64,000 bases of DNA, taken from assembly GCF_048564905.1 (NCBI RefSeq), contig NC_133013.1:7700105-7764104 (forward strand), written 5' to 3'. A program made the translations under genes and the position numbers. The notes beneath the pieces were generated by a model. The model was given only the letters and a program-made list of their open reading frames with translations. It searched no databases and had not been told where the DNA came from. Shown here piece by piece: positions 1 to 12,300 of this stretch; within the stretch, counting starts at the first letter, position 1, and the number at the start of each line of letters is the position of its first letter. This DNA comes from Vicugna pacos (lineage: Eukaryota; Chordata; Mammalia; Artiodactyla; Camelidae).

Positions 1-83
1 AGGAAAAAAAAAAAAAGGACAACATGGTCTAAATGTGGCCAACAGTGGAGTACCCTTGAACTTGGGAAGATGCCAACCATTGC

Positions 84-223
84 TTTTATTTGTTTTGTTT
101 TGTTTTAATATGGAAGAGGGTAATTAGGTTTATTTATTTTAATACAGGTACTGGGGATTGAACCCAGGACCTTGTGCATGCTAAGCACATGCTCCATCAC
201 TGAGCTATACCCTCCCCCTCCAT
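84..223 (-). mobile_element. Camelid tRNA-derived SINE (Vic-1 type)
   Basis: Reverse-strand SINE with both Pol III box-like cores and the CCTAATTA-type tail at the left. The short flanks CCATTGC (77-83 and 224-230) look like a target-site duplication. Confidence 0.85.
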
Positions 224-231
224 CCATTGCA

Positions 232-1255
232 TTTTAAAAACACCTTTATTGTGGTATGGTTCCTGTATAGTAAACTACACATATTTCAGATGTACAATTT
301 GATGAATTTTGATAAATGTATGCACCCATGAAACCACCACCACAATCAAGGAAGCTAACATTTCCATCACTCCCCAAGAGGCACAATTTTCGAATTCCCA
401 ATTTATCCCTTCCCACCCCTGGTAACCATAAGTTTGTTTTCTGTGTCTGTGAGTCTGTTTCTGTTTTGTAGATAAGTTCATTAGTGTCTTCTTTTTTAGA
501 TTCTACGTATAAGCAATATCACATGGCATTTATCTTTCTCATTCTGGCTTACTTCACTTAGTATGATGATCTCTAGGTCCATCCATGTTGCCGCAAATGG
601 CATTATTTCATTCTTTTTTATGGCTGAGTACTATTCCATTGTATAAATACATCACAACTTTATCCAGTCATCTGTTGATGGACATTTGGGTTGTTTCCAT
701 GTCTTGGCTGTTGTAAATAGTGGTGCTGTGAACATTGGGTGCATGTGTCTTTTCAAATTATATATTTTTTCTGGATATATGCCTAGGAGTGAGATTGCTG
801 GATCATACGGTAAATCTATTTTTAGTTTTTTAAGAAACTTCCATACGGTCCTCCATTGTGGCTGCACCCATTTACATTCCCACCAATGGTGTAGGAGGGT
901 TCCCTTTTCTCTACATTATATCCAGCATTTATCATTTGTAGTTTTTAATGATGGCCATTCTGACTGGTGTGAGGTGGTATCTCATTGTAGTTTTGATTTG
1001 CACTTCTCTAACAATTAGTGATATTGAGCATCTTTTCATGTGCTTGTTGGCCATCTGTCTGTCTTTGGAGAAATGTCTATTTAGGTTTTCTGCCCATTTT
1101 TTGACTAGGTTGTTTGTTTGTTTTGATATTAAGCTGTATGAGCTGTTTGTATATTTTGGAAATTAGTCCCTTGTTGGTCACATCACTTGCAAATGTTTTC
1201 TCCCATTCTGTAGGTTATCTTTTTGTTTTGTTGATGGTGTCTTTAGCGTTGAAAA
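232..1255 (-). mobile_element. L1 LINE, 3' part (ORF2 end and 3'UTR)
   Basis: The reverse strand encodes L1 ORF2 C-terminal pieces such as [20 protein letters not shown] and [16 protein letters not shown], with stops between them. The first 150 bp resemble an older L1 3'UTR, so two L1 pieces may be joined. Confidence 0.85.
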
Positions 1256-1774
1256 CATGGCTGGATGAGGCCTTAAGGCTGAAAGCTGGGGGCCTGCTGG
1301 GGCCCCTGGGAGCAGGTGAGGGGTGGAGGTTTAGATCACAGGATGGAAAAAGGAAGAGAAGGACACTTGAAGACGAACAAGCAGGGCTGATGGGAAGTCA
1401 ATCCCAAAGCCATTCTCCCGCACCCTGAGGTCCTGCCCGGCCAGCTGGTGCTGACTGCCATGGAAAGGGGGTTGCATCCTGCCCTGCCGTCTACGCTGCT
1501 TTCCCTCCTGAACTCAGGCTTCATCCTTCTCGGCCAGTTGTCTGAGGCCTTTCCTGCCTTCCCGCTCTGTGGCTTGTCTGTGCACTGAATGGCACCCTTA
1601 CTGGTTCAGCCCTGTGTACCCACCTCACGTCCTGGGATTCAGTGCCCACCACCCGAGGCCCCTCTTCACTGTGTAGCAACTATACTGAGAGCGATCAGAT
1701 CTCTCCCAACCTTCCTGCTGAGCACCGAGGAACCAAAGTGCCTGGAGCAGAGAACAATGCATGGCCAAAAGCAG
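1256..1774. other. Upstream intergenic DNA, nothing recognised
   Basis: Non-repeat-looking, moderately GC-rich DNA between an L1 and a SINE. No gene or motif supported. Confidence 0.5.
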
Positions 1775-1905
1775 TAGTTCTTGGGGAGAAGGATACAACT
1801 CGGTGGTAGAGTGTGTGCTTAGCATGCACGAGGTCCTGGGTTCAGCCCTCAGTACCTCCATTAAAGATAAATAAATAAACCTAATTATCACCACCCCCAA
1901 AATTC
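1775..1905 (+). mobile_element. Camelid tRNA-derived SINE (Vic-1 type)
   Basis: Forward SINE with GGTGGTAGAGTGTGTGC, then GGTCCTGGGTTCAGCCC and an AAATAAATAAACCTAATTA tail. Confidence 0.85.
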
Positions 1906-2649
1906 GATTCAATTAGAAATAGTTTTTTCTTTTTTAATTGAGCAAGAGAAGCGCCAAGGAAAAACCAGCTCTCTGGTCCAAGGCTTCCACCTGGTGGTTC
2001 TCTCTGAAATGAAGTTTGTTCTTTTTTTTAATCTCTAAACAATCCCAAAGCAAAAGTACAGAAAAGTTGCAAGTACAATACAAAGAAATGTTTTCCAGAA
2101 CAGTTTGAAAGAGAATTACCGATAATGCCCTACCGCCCACTAAATACTTGAGCGTATTTCCTATAAACGAGGGCCTTCTCCTAGGTAACCACGAGAACCA
2201 GGAAATTTACACTGTCGTGTCACTACCGTCCGTTCCTCTGACTGGATGCAGGTCTTGCCAACTGTCCTGATGCTGCCTTTGGCCAAAGGATGCGGCTTAG
2301 ATCACACTCTGCAGGTACTCATCCTGTCTCTCTAATTGTCTCCAACCCAGAACTGTTCCTCAGTCTTTCTTTGACTTTTACGACCTTGCACTTTTTAAAA
2401 AATACCAACCGGTTATTTGCAGGCTGTCCCTCTGTGTGTTTGTCTGAGGACTCCTCATACTTCGGTTCCGGTCATGTGTCTTTGGCAGGAATCTCACAGA
2501 AGTGATGCCCTGTTCTTCTTAATGCATCCTAGCAGGTGATACAGGATTTGTATTTGTTCCATTATTGGTGATGTTAACTCTGATCACCTTTGATTAGGGT
2601 TTTATTTCCCCCTCCCTTGGCTATGAAGTAAAGCCTGCTAACGAGTGTC
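1906..2649. other. Upstream intergenic DNA, nothing recognised
   Basis: Unique-looking sequence between a SINE and an old L1. No convincing coding or regulatory signal. Confidence 0.5.
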
Positions 2650-2860
2650 CACTCTCACCACTGTCCAACACTGAAGATCCCAGCCAATGCACTAGGGTGA
2701 AAAGTAGAGAAAGAACTAGAATAGTAATTGGAAAGGGAAAAAAACTGTCATTATTCTCAGATAGCATAATTATGTGTGCAGAAAATCCAAAAGAATGGTT
2801 ATAGATAAATTATTAGAATGAATAAGCGAATGTGGCAAGCTTGCTGGATACAGTGCCAGT
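2650..2860 (+). mobile_element. Old L1 LINE, left piece
   Basis: Decayed forward L1 ORF2 sequence (motifs like CAGATAGCATAATTATGT and GCTGGATACA). It continues at 3535 after a younger insertion. Confidence 0.55.
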
Positions 2861-2974
2861 ATCAACTGTCTTTCTTTCTTTCCTTTTTTTGCTCATGGCA
2901 TTTATTAGAGTTGATTGGACTGCTCTTAAGCCCTGTAATGACTGAACTGTCTCTGAACTGAGATATCACTATTT

Positions 2975-3480
2975 TTCTTTTTTATTGAAATATAGTCAAT
3001 TTACAATATTGTGTCAGTTTCTGGTGTACAGCATAATGCTTCAGTCATACATGAACATATATATATTTGTTTTCATATTCTTTTTCACTATAGGTTATTA
3101 CAAGATATTGAATATAGTTTCCTGTGCTGTACAGAAGAAACGTTGTTTATATGTTTTATATATGGTAGTTAGTATCTGCAAATCTCAAACTCCCAATTTA
3201 TCCCTTCCCACCTCCCCCCCCCGGTAACCACAAGTTTGTTTTCTATGTCTGTGAGTCTGTTTCTGTTTTGTAGATAAGTTCATTTGTGTCTTCTACTTAT
3301 CTTCTTTTTAGATTCCACATATAAGTGATATCATATGGTATTTGTCTTTCTCTGTCTGACTTCACTTAGTATGATCATCTCTAGGTCCATCCCTGTTGCT
3401 GCAAATGGTATTATTTTATTCTTTTTTATGGCTGAGTAGTAGTCCATTGGCTGAGTAGTATTCCATAATTGTATTTCAAT
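2975..3480 (-). mobile_element. Younger L1 tail inserted in an older L1
   Basis: Reverse-strand camelid L1 3' end, starting with the TTTTTATTGAAATATAGTCA signature and continuing into the 3' end of ORF2. Its neighbours on both sides are older forward L1. Confidence 0.8.
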
Positions 3481-3534
3481 TGTACAGTGTTTCAATATAC
3501 TAGAATCTAATGTTTATAAAATGGAATTTTTTTT

Positions 3535-5000
3535 AACAGGAGACTATTTACAACAGCATCAAAAAGTAATAAATACTAGAATAAATCTGGTAAAAGGTGC
3601 GTAAGATCTCTACACAAAAACAATAAAACACTAAGAGAAATTAAAGAAGATATAACTAAATGTAAGGTTATACCATGTTCATGAATTGGAATACTCAATA
3701 TTGTAAAGTTGTGAACTCCCTCTAAATTCACCTACAGTGGATCCAAATCAAAGCATGGGTTCATTTTAAGATACAAGATTGATCTAAAATTTCTATTAAA
3801 ATGCAAAGGGCAAGAATAACCAAGACAATCTTGAAAAAAAAGTGGAAGCTCTTTTTTGAAGCAGTCAAGCTTTTATAATAATATACTAATATTATGATAT
3901 AATAAAGCTGATTATTATAAAGACAGTATGATATCATACTAGGATAGGCAACTAAACCCATGGAACAGAGCAGACCTCCCATATTTGGACACTTGATTTA
4001 TGAAAAAGGTAGCACTGCAGAGCAAAGGGGAAAGGGTGGTTTTTCCAATAAATGGTGCTAGGTCAATGGAATATCCATGTGGATTTCCACGAAGGAAAAT
4101 ATATCTTGATCCCTACCTCAGACCACACATAAAAGTCTATTTAAGACAGGTTGCAAATCTAAACAGGAATGATGAAACAAAGCTTTTTGAAGAAACTATT
4201 CATGATGTGGGAATAGGCAAAGATTTCTTAAAGAGGGCTCACAAAACAAGAACCATATAGGGAGAAGTTTGTAAATTAGACTCTACTAAAATTAAGAACT
4301 TCTGTTCATCAAAAGGCACCATAAACAGTGAAAAGGGAGACCACAGAGAGAGGGAAGAGATTCACTGAACTCTCATCTCACAAAGACTCATATTCAAAAA
4401 AATATAAAGAGCTTTTACAAATTAGTGGGGGGAAAAAAGCCCAATAGAAAAAATGGGCAAAACACCCAAACAAACACTTCACAAAAGCTACCCAAACAGA
4501 CAATAAATACATTTTTTAAAGTTCTCAGCTGTACTAGTAATCAGGGAAATTGAACAAAAACCACAATGGGCCCATTACCAACCCACCAGAATGGCTAAAA
4601 TTAAACAGACAGACAATACCAAATGTTAATAAGGAGAATAAACTGGTACAACCACTTTGAAAAATTAGCAGAATCTCTCCTTAAGCTGAAAGTAAGTGAA
4701 CCTTCTGGCCCAACAATTCTATTTCCAAGTATGTATTAGTATATTGGTATTAGTAACGTATATGTATGTATTATAATGTTATTAGGTGCACCGTTTGTAA
4801 TAACTCCAAATTGTAAATGACCCCAATGCTCATCGACAGCAGAACAAATTGTGGAACAGTCACATGCTGAAATAGTTTATAACAATGAGAATAAGTGAAC
4901 TACATCTACATACAAACAGGTTAATGAGCAAGAGATGCATAAGGTACAATTTCATTTTGCGTAAATACAAAACTAGGCAAAACCTATCAGTGTAAGACGT
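3535..5000 (+). mobile_element. Old L1 LINE, right piece
   Basis: Forward L1 ORF2 3' region, for example ACAACAGCATCAAAAAGTAA at its start, a piece encoding DPYLRPHIKVYLRQ-like sequence near 4110, then the AATGGGCAAAA region. Many stops; clearly ancient. Confidence 0.75.
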
Positions 5001-5999
5001 TAATTAGTGTTTACCCCTGGGGCAAGAGGGGACTCTGGGATGTGGCCACGTCCTGGTGCTGATCTGGATGCCCACTGCTTGGGGGTGTTCAGTTTGCATT
5101 CTGTATGTGAATATCACATGTCAACAAAAAGTTTAAGAGGAATCTATTCCGGGGTAATCAGAGAACAAAATGTGAAAAGTAAAACAATTGAGCCTCTCAG
5201 AGATAACAAAAGAAAACTGTTTTGGAGATGAGGGCACACACACATGCATAAACTGAACTACAAAAAAATTAGAAATTTCCAATTATTAACACCATGAAGA
5301 GTGGAAAGGTCAGTAAGCAGAAAAGCCTTTCCTGTCTGTCCCAGACCTACGTGACCATAGTAAAACTGTCCCCCTAACCAGAGCACAACCCAGACTCCAT
5401 GGGGAGGCCTCCTGAGCTAAGAAGTTCTTCCTCTAATGTCTCTGCTTGAATTGGACCATTTGAAACTTTGTTTCTTCTGCAAAAGGAGAGAGCGAGCCAC
5501 GTCTCTTATCCTTTTGATTCAAATTACAGCCCAGATTATGATTAAGTGATCTGGGGAGTAGGATGTTTCCTTAAGTAGAATAAAATGCACAAAAATTTGT
5601 GTTCTGCAACATTGATGATGTGCACGAGGACAGTATTTCGCTTCCCTGTGAGGTCTTCGGTACTTAAGCAATTTGAACCCCCCCCCCCAAAAAGTGAAAG
5701 CCAAGCCACAGAGTATGCTCATACCCAGAATATATAAAGAAGTCCCATAATTAATAAGAAAAAGACAAACCAATAGGAAAAAAGAGGTGAAAGACTCGAT
5801 GGGTACTTTGCAAAAGGTATTGGAATGGACAATAAACACACGTAGTCACAGCTTCCCTTCATCTCAACATGCACTGATGCATGAGAGAATTCCACTCGGG
5901 GGCTTCCACATTGTGCTTAATTTGCGGACACAAATGTCTAGTATCAGGGGCCCTCTGGACTGCAGATGTGCCAGAAGAAAGGGGCCAGAACCAAGCGGT
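5001..5999. other. Intergenic DNA before the SNRPA1 CpG island
   Basis: Apart from an old L1 fragment at 5700-5845 and a C-run near 5679, nothing is recognised. Confidence 0.5.
5700..5845 (+). mobile_element. Old L1 fragment
   Basis: Short decayed L1 ORF2 match (AGAATATATAAAGAAGTCCC, then an AAAAAGACAAACCAATA region). Confidence 0.5.
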
Positions 6000-6121
6000 C
6001 CCGACGCGCGCCAGAATCTTGGCAGGGCCAAACCCGGGGGCGTAGCTCTTCGATTGCTTCTGCCTAGACGTCGAGCTGCGCGCGCATGCGCCCGCAGCTA
6101 CTGGTGCTGCCTGGCGGCGGG

Positions 6122-6257
6122 GCGCGGGGAACGCCGGGACATGTGTCTGTAGGAGGCGCGGGGCAGGCTGGGAAGTGTGTCTGGAGGAGCGCGGGGCATG
6201 CCGGGACGTGTGTCTGCGAGCGGCGCGGGGCACGCCGGGACGTGTGTCTGGCGGGAG
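6122..6257 (+). repeat. Four-copy ~34-bp minisatellite before SNRPA1 ATG
   Basis: Four head-to-tail units at 6122-6155, 6156-6189, 6190-6222 and 6223-6257 (34, 34, 33 and 35 bp). Each opens with GCGCGGGG (unit 3 lacks the first G), has a CCGGGACGTGTGTCTG-like middle and ends GGAG or similar. The array ends 38 bp before the start codon, so it is promoter or 5'UTR sequence. Confidence 0.9.
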
Positions 6258-6295
6258 GCGCTGCGGCCGCGGCTCCGGGAGCGGGAGGCGACAGG

Positions 6296-6377
6296 ATGGT
6301 GAAGCTGACGGCGGAGCTGATCGAGCAGGCGGCGCAGTACACTAACGCCGTGCGGGACCGCGAGCTGGACCTCCGGG
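6296..6377 (+). CDS. SNRPA1: SNRPA1 coding exon 1
   Basis: Encodes residues 1-27 ([11 protein letters not shown] to ELDLR) plus the first base of Gly28. The ATG at 6296 is the conserved U2A' start. The donor is GTGAGT at 6378. The exon sits at the downstream edge of the CpG island, directly after the 34-bp minisatellite. Confidence 0.96.
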
Positions 6378-9300
6378 GTGAGTGCGGAGGGCGGCCGGTC
6401 TGGGGCGTTCCCGTCGTCCCGCGCCCAGCCGCGTGCGCCCAGGGCCTGCGTCCCGCCTCAACCCGGGCCTCGCCAGGCCCGCCCTGCCCGAGTACCGCCG
6501 TAGTCGGCGGAAGACCGCCCTCAGGCTCTTCCGAGGCTTGTCTTCCCACGGCTCCTGCCTGCTCGGGCCGCCTCGACTGCTTCGGGCCCGGAGTCGCGGG
6601 CCGCGGTTGGGCTTGACGGCCGTGTGTCCCGTTGGAGCCGTCGCAGTAGATGCTCTGTTAGTGGTCGTGACCCTCGTGCCGAGCAGTGAATACGTTAGAG
6701 GGTGTCGGCACGTGCTGCAGTCTTTCCCTGGGAGGGCGGAGAGGAAGTCCGGGGCCAGAAGCGGTTGTTTCCCCCGTGTTTCCTGCTTACCAGCTTCGGT
6801 CGTCTGTTTCTCTCTTACCTGTTTCAGCCCGGCCCGCACCGCCGGGTGCCGTGCGTAAGGGGTGGGGAAGGCTCCCAGACTACTGAGGTTCCTGCAGCTG
6901 TTCCGACCTCAGTGAGGCTCGGTGACGCACTGGCAGTGCAGCTCATGAGCATCCAAGGAGGCGGCTTCAGGGAGGGTGTGAGGAGCAGCTTCTCTGGGGC
7001 CAAGACAGTATGGTCTTGACCAGAGATTTGCTCCCGGAGGGAAAACAGGGTTCCAGGAGCAGCACTGCTTCGGGCTCTGCTTTCTGCTTGGATTCCTTGC
7101 TGACAAAGCCCGGTGCTGGCCCCTTGTTGGAATTCAGCTTCTCAGAGAAAGGTTCCGTTCAAGAGGAATGGGCCACTTTTACAGTCTTGGCACAGGAAGG
7201 TCTCAAGTGCATACAGTGTTGCGGACACTTACTTCGGTACAGCACTTACTTTGGCGTATCCCTTACGGCTATGAATTGTGTACTTGAACCGTGGCTGGGT
7301 CAACTTCCTCTAGCACCTAGCACAATAGTTGTACCCTATTAGACAAATCAGTGAGTATTTGAGTGAATTGTTCACAGGGTGACTTACCTTTGTGTATAAA
7401 CCACTGACTTTCAACTCTGGGTTGGCACTAGGGGAGGTGAAGTAAGGGGAACTGTCGTCATATCACGAAGGTGTCCTGATAAGTTAGTTCCATGCATCTG
7501 TCCTGTGGGAATGCAAAAGAGGGGGAGAACTGTTGTCCACAATACGTGAGCCAGGCTTGGACGCTGGCAGTAAGCAGCTCACGGTGCAGGTTCCTGTTCT
7601 GCCGCTGAACTAGCTGTGGGCTTCGCTTAGAGCGGTGTGAGGCATCTTGTAAATAGTCTCAGAAATGTTACCCACCAATATTACTGTCAGTAGTAGTCTT
7701 ATCCTTACTGTCCTGTCCTGTCATCATCACCGCTGGACCCTTGACTTAGTGGCAGCTGGGGCATGTGATTGTCCTGTTCCTGGTCTTAGGCGCCAGTACC
7801 TTGCAGTGTTTGGCACACACAGCACAGGTGCTAGGTAGACACTTCCCAAATGAATGAAAGCTTTGTTCCCATTACCATAAAATGCTGCTAATGTTTGAAG
7901 GTACCTTTTAACTATATTAATCCTCGGATGATTTTTTTCCGCTCCTTTTCACAGGGTATAAAATTCCTGTCATTGAAAACCTAGGTGCAACCTTAGACCA
8001 GTTTGATGCGATTGATTTTTCTGACAATGAAATCAGGAAACTGGATGGTTTTCCTTTATTGAGAAGACTGAAAACATTATTAGTGAATAACAATAGAATA
8101 TGGTAAGTGTCTACTAGTGGAAAGTAATTTTTTTTCCCCTAGAGTAAACGTTGCAGAGTTCCCTGAAGAAGTTGTAGTGCATACTGCTGGTTAAAGCTGC
8201 TTAATTTCTTCTGAAATGAGAATTGAGCTGCACGTTTCCTACACAGATCCAGAGATTAATCTGGCATTGCTGTAGTCTTATCTGTGTCTATTCAGAAATC
8301 TTGGGTATTTATATATTCACGGTAAATTTCTGGTTTAAATTAATAACATGCTTCTTTGCACTCATTTTGGCTTATTTCTAAAGTGATAATTATCACTGTC
8401 AGAAAGGTCATATTAAAAAGATAATGTAAAATTTAAGAGTTATATTTTTGACCCAACATCTCATTCTACCGCATATCGTCTGCTGTTTTTCTTTCACTAC
8501 AACTGATTTTTAGGCTACTACTTATTGAAATGGAGATTTGTTTTTTGGACCCTCTTTCATTGTCTCTGTGTAAATATTATCAGAGAAAAGTTATTTAAGG
8601 TCTATAAACGATGTCTTCAAGAAGTTGTGGGTGGTGAGTTGCTTTTTCTAAATAGTCGGATTTCTCATGAATTAACTATTCTGTCCTGTTTAATTGTTGG
8701 GTGTCTTGCACTGAGCTGTGAATGCAGCTTCACTTGATTTCCCTGCTACCCGCACAAAAGTCACGAGATGAGCCGAGTGGTCTGTTCTACACCGGAGGTT
8801 CTCCTTTCCATGGGTTTCATTAGACGGTGTGGCAGTGGAAAGAGCCCTGGGCAGCTGTCAGGAGGCGTGGGTTCTAAAATCACACCCTCTTCTGTTGCCT
8901 CTGTGACCCCAGGCAGTTTCTTCTTTGTGCCTTGATTTCCTTCTGTCGGAGAGGGTGTTGGAAGAAAGATCTCTTAAGTTCTGCCCACTTTGAAGTCTGA
9001 AGTCCTCTGGTCAGGGACCAGATAAAATTGTTAGCTTACGTAATTTTCCCTTTTTCTCAGAGTCTCTATTTTTATTGCAGCCGCATAGGTGAAGGACTTG
9101 ATCAGGCGCTGCCCTGCCTGACAGAACTCATTCTCACCAACAACAGTCTGGTGGAACTGGTAAGAGGATCCGGGGGAAAGTGTGTTTGGGGGGAGGGGTT
9201 AAAGGTACCACGTGCCCCTTATAGAGAAGTTGCAAAATCCAGAAAATTATCTCACCATCCTTTTTCTTTGTCTTTTGCTTCATTAATTCAGTGTCTGGGC

Positions 9301-12300
9301 CTTTTTGGTTATGTGTTGTAACAGTGTTCCATGCTCTAGCTCACCCTTTGACTCTCTTAGGGTTTTTTTGTTTGTTTTTTTAAATATATTTTTGTTGAAG
9401 TATAGTCAGTTTACAATGTGTCAATTTCTGGTGTACACCACAATACTTCAGTCATATAGGAACATACATATATTTGTTTTCATATTCTTTTTCACCATAG
9501 ATTACTATAGGATACTGAATATAGTTCCCTGTTCTATACGGTATAAACTTGTTGTATATCTAGCAAATCTAGAGCTCCTAATTTATCCCTTTCCACCCTT
9601 CTCCCACCCTGGTAACCGTAAGTTTGTTTTCTATGTCTGTGAGTCTGTTTCTGTTTTGTAAACAAGTTCATTTGTCTTTTTTTTTTTAGATACCACATAT
9701 AAGTGATAATCATATGATATTTTTCTTTCTCTCTCTGGCTTACTTCACTTAGAATGACATTCTTTAGGTCCATCCATGTTGCTGCAAATGGTATTTTATT
9801 CTTTTTTATGGCTGAATACTATTCCATTGTATAAATATACCACAGCTTCTTTATCCAGTCACCTATCGATGGACATTTAGGTTGTTTCCATGTTTTGGCT
9901 TATTGTACATAGTGCTGCTATGCACATTGGGGTGCATGTCTCATTTTGAATTAAGGTTCCTTCTGGATGTATGCCCAGAAGTGGGATTGTTGGGTCATAT
10001 GGTAAGTCTATTTTTAGTTTTTTTGAGGAATCTCCATACTGTTTCCCATAATGGCTGCGCCCATTTACATTCCCACCAGTGGTGTAGGAGGGTTCCCTTT
10101 TCTCCACACCCTCTCCAGCATTTACTGTTCATGGACTTTTGAATGATGGCCATTCTGACTTGTGTGAGGTGATACCTTATTGTAGTTTTGATTTGCATGT
10201 CTCTGATAATTAGCAATATTGAGCATTTTTTCATGTGCATATTGGCCATATATATGTCTTCATTGGAGAATTGTTTGTTTAGATCTTCTGCCCATTTTTG
10301 GATTATGTTGTTTGAGGTCTTAATAGAGAATTTCCTGATTCAGTGTAGTCCACTTTATCGATCTTTTTTTCTTGTTTTTAGCTCTTTTGGTTGGTTGTCT
10401 GTTAAGCTTCCACCACCCCAGGGTCAAAAAGAAACTCATCTGTGCTGTTTTCTAGAATTGCGGTGTCCCATATTGTAGCCACTAGCCACAAGTGGCTGAT
10501 TTGAATTAAGATATACTAGAACTTGGGAGTTCGGGATTTGTAGATACACACTACTATGTATAAAATAGATAAACAGCAAGGTCTTGCTGTATGACATGGA
10601 TAGCTATAGTCAATACTTTGTAATGACCTGAATTGAAAACGAATATAAAAAGGAAAATAGAGGTGTGTGTGTGTGTGTATATATATAATATATATATAAT
10701 ATATATGATTCCCTGTAAACCAGAAATTAACACAACATTGTAAATCAACTATACTTCAATTAAAAAAAAAGTTTAAAAAAAAAAAGATGTACTAGAACTG
10801 TAAAATACACAACAGATTCCAGAGGCTTAGCACCCAGAAAAAAGAATGTAAATTATCAATACTTTTCATATATTGATAGTGAAATGATAATATTTGGGGA
10901 AATAGGTTAAACAGTGTGTTATTAAATTTACTTTCACCTGTTCTGTTTTACTGTAGCTACCAGAAAATTACTTTTGTGCATATATTAAATTCTGTTGGAC
11001 AGTTTCACTCTAGAATCTGTTGTTTTACTCCATGTTGAAAGCAACAATCCACTTGAAGTTGATTTTCCTATGAGATAAGGGGGCAAGTTTCATTTTCTCT
11101 GTTTGGATCTGCTTATTTTGATCTCTTTCTTTTTATGCCTTTTAAATTTCAGTTGTGTGTATAATTTTTAACAAAATTTGAGCTTATACATAGCTTGAGT
11201 AAATTGTTTTGTAACCTGAATTTTTCATTTAAATATTAGATGTGTAAGTCCATATTATATAACTCGATTTTAGGTTATTCTTCCTTAATCCTGTCGTCCC
11301 TGTTTCCCTGAGCATTCCTCTCCTGGTGGACTGGGTTTGTATCTTCCTTCAGATTCCCACAGGAGTACTTGACTCCAAAAGTAAGAAAGTACTGATCAGG
11401 GGATATGCCTTTCTAAACTATGAGGTGTAGAACCCAGAGTGTGCATTGATTAGGAAGCTGTGGCATGACACATGTCACTGCATAAAGGTGATGGTGAAGA
11501 TAGAGGCCATTTGTCCTAATCTTACGTGACAGCGGATTTGACTATTTCCCTGGCATTCTGTCAGTTGTAGTTTTATTTATCTTTAGGCTATCTTATGAGA
11601 TATCTACAAATTTTATGTATCTTACTGGTGAAGTGAGCTTTTTATCATATGTTGTGACCCTCTCTCTGAGTGCTGTTTTACCTGGATGTCCGTTTTATCT
11701 GCTGCACTGTACCAAAACAAGCTGTCTTTCAATTGGTATTTGCATAATTTTTTTCCGTCCAAAATTTACTTTTGTTTTTCTGTACTTAAATATTTTAAAT
11801 TTGTTTCTTGAAAACAGCATATGATAGGATTCTTTTTTTTTCAATCCAGTCTGAAATCTGTCTTTTAAATGAAATAGTCTGTTTATATTTAGTGTAATTA
11901 CTGGTATATTTGAGTTGGTCTTCTCTCTTTTCTAGAATTTTTTATTTGTCCCATCCATCTGCATTCCTTTTTCTCTCCTTTATTGCTCTCTCTCTTTTTA
12001 TCATTCCATTTTCCCTTCTAATAGTTTAGAAATTAACTAATTATTAAATAGACTCTGTTTCTGTTCTTAGAATCCTAGGAGTTAAAATACACCTATTTAT
12101 CTAAGTTTAAAGTTAACCAGTACTTTTACCCCTCCTAAATAATGTAGCAGCCTTAAACATTTCACCCTCATCAAGACATCATTGTTTTACACAGTCTGTA
12201 TATATGTGTGTGTGTGTGACAGAAGTTACCATTATTCCTTTCTTGTTTTTTTTCAGCTTTGTTGAGGTATGATTGACAAACAAAAAACATATATTTAAGG

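Larger units (their letters stand above)
6000..6650 (+). promoter_or_regulatory. SNRPA1: SNRPA1 CpG-island promoter
   Basis: Dense CpG sequence surrounds the first exon, with no TATA box. A palindromic NRF1-type site GCGCATGCGC lies at 6082-6091 and a GACGTC at 6067-6072. Transcription most likely starts within about 150 bp of the ATG; the exact start is not visible from sequence. Confidence 0.75.

Noticed and set aside
4000-4260. 86-residue forward frame
   Set aside because: It is a piece of decayed L1 ORF2, not a gene.
5787-6152. 121-residue forward frame before SNRPA1
   Set aside because: It begins in old L1 sequence and runs into the CpG island; no family resemblance.
6064-6549. Reverse and forward long frames over the SNRPA1 first exon
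   Set aside because: They arise from the minisatellite and CpG island. Only the frame from 6296 matches U2A'.
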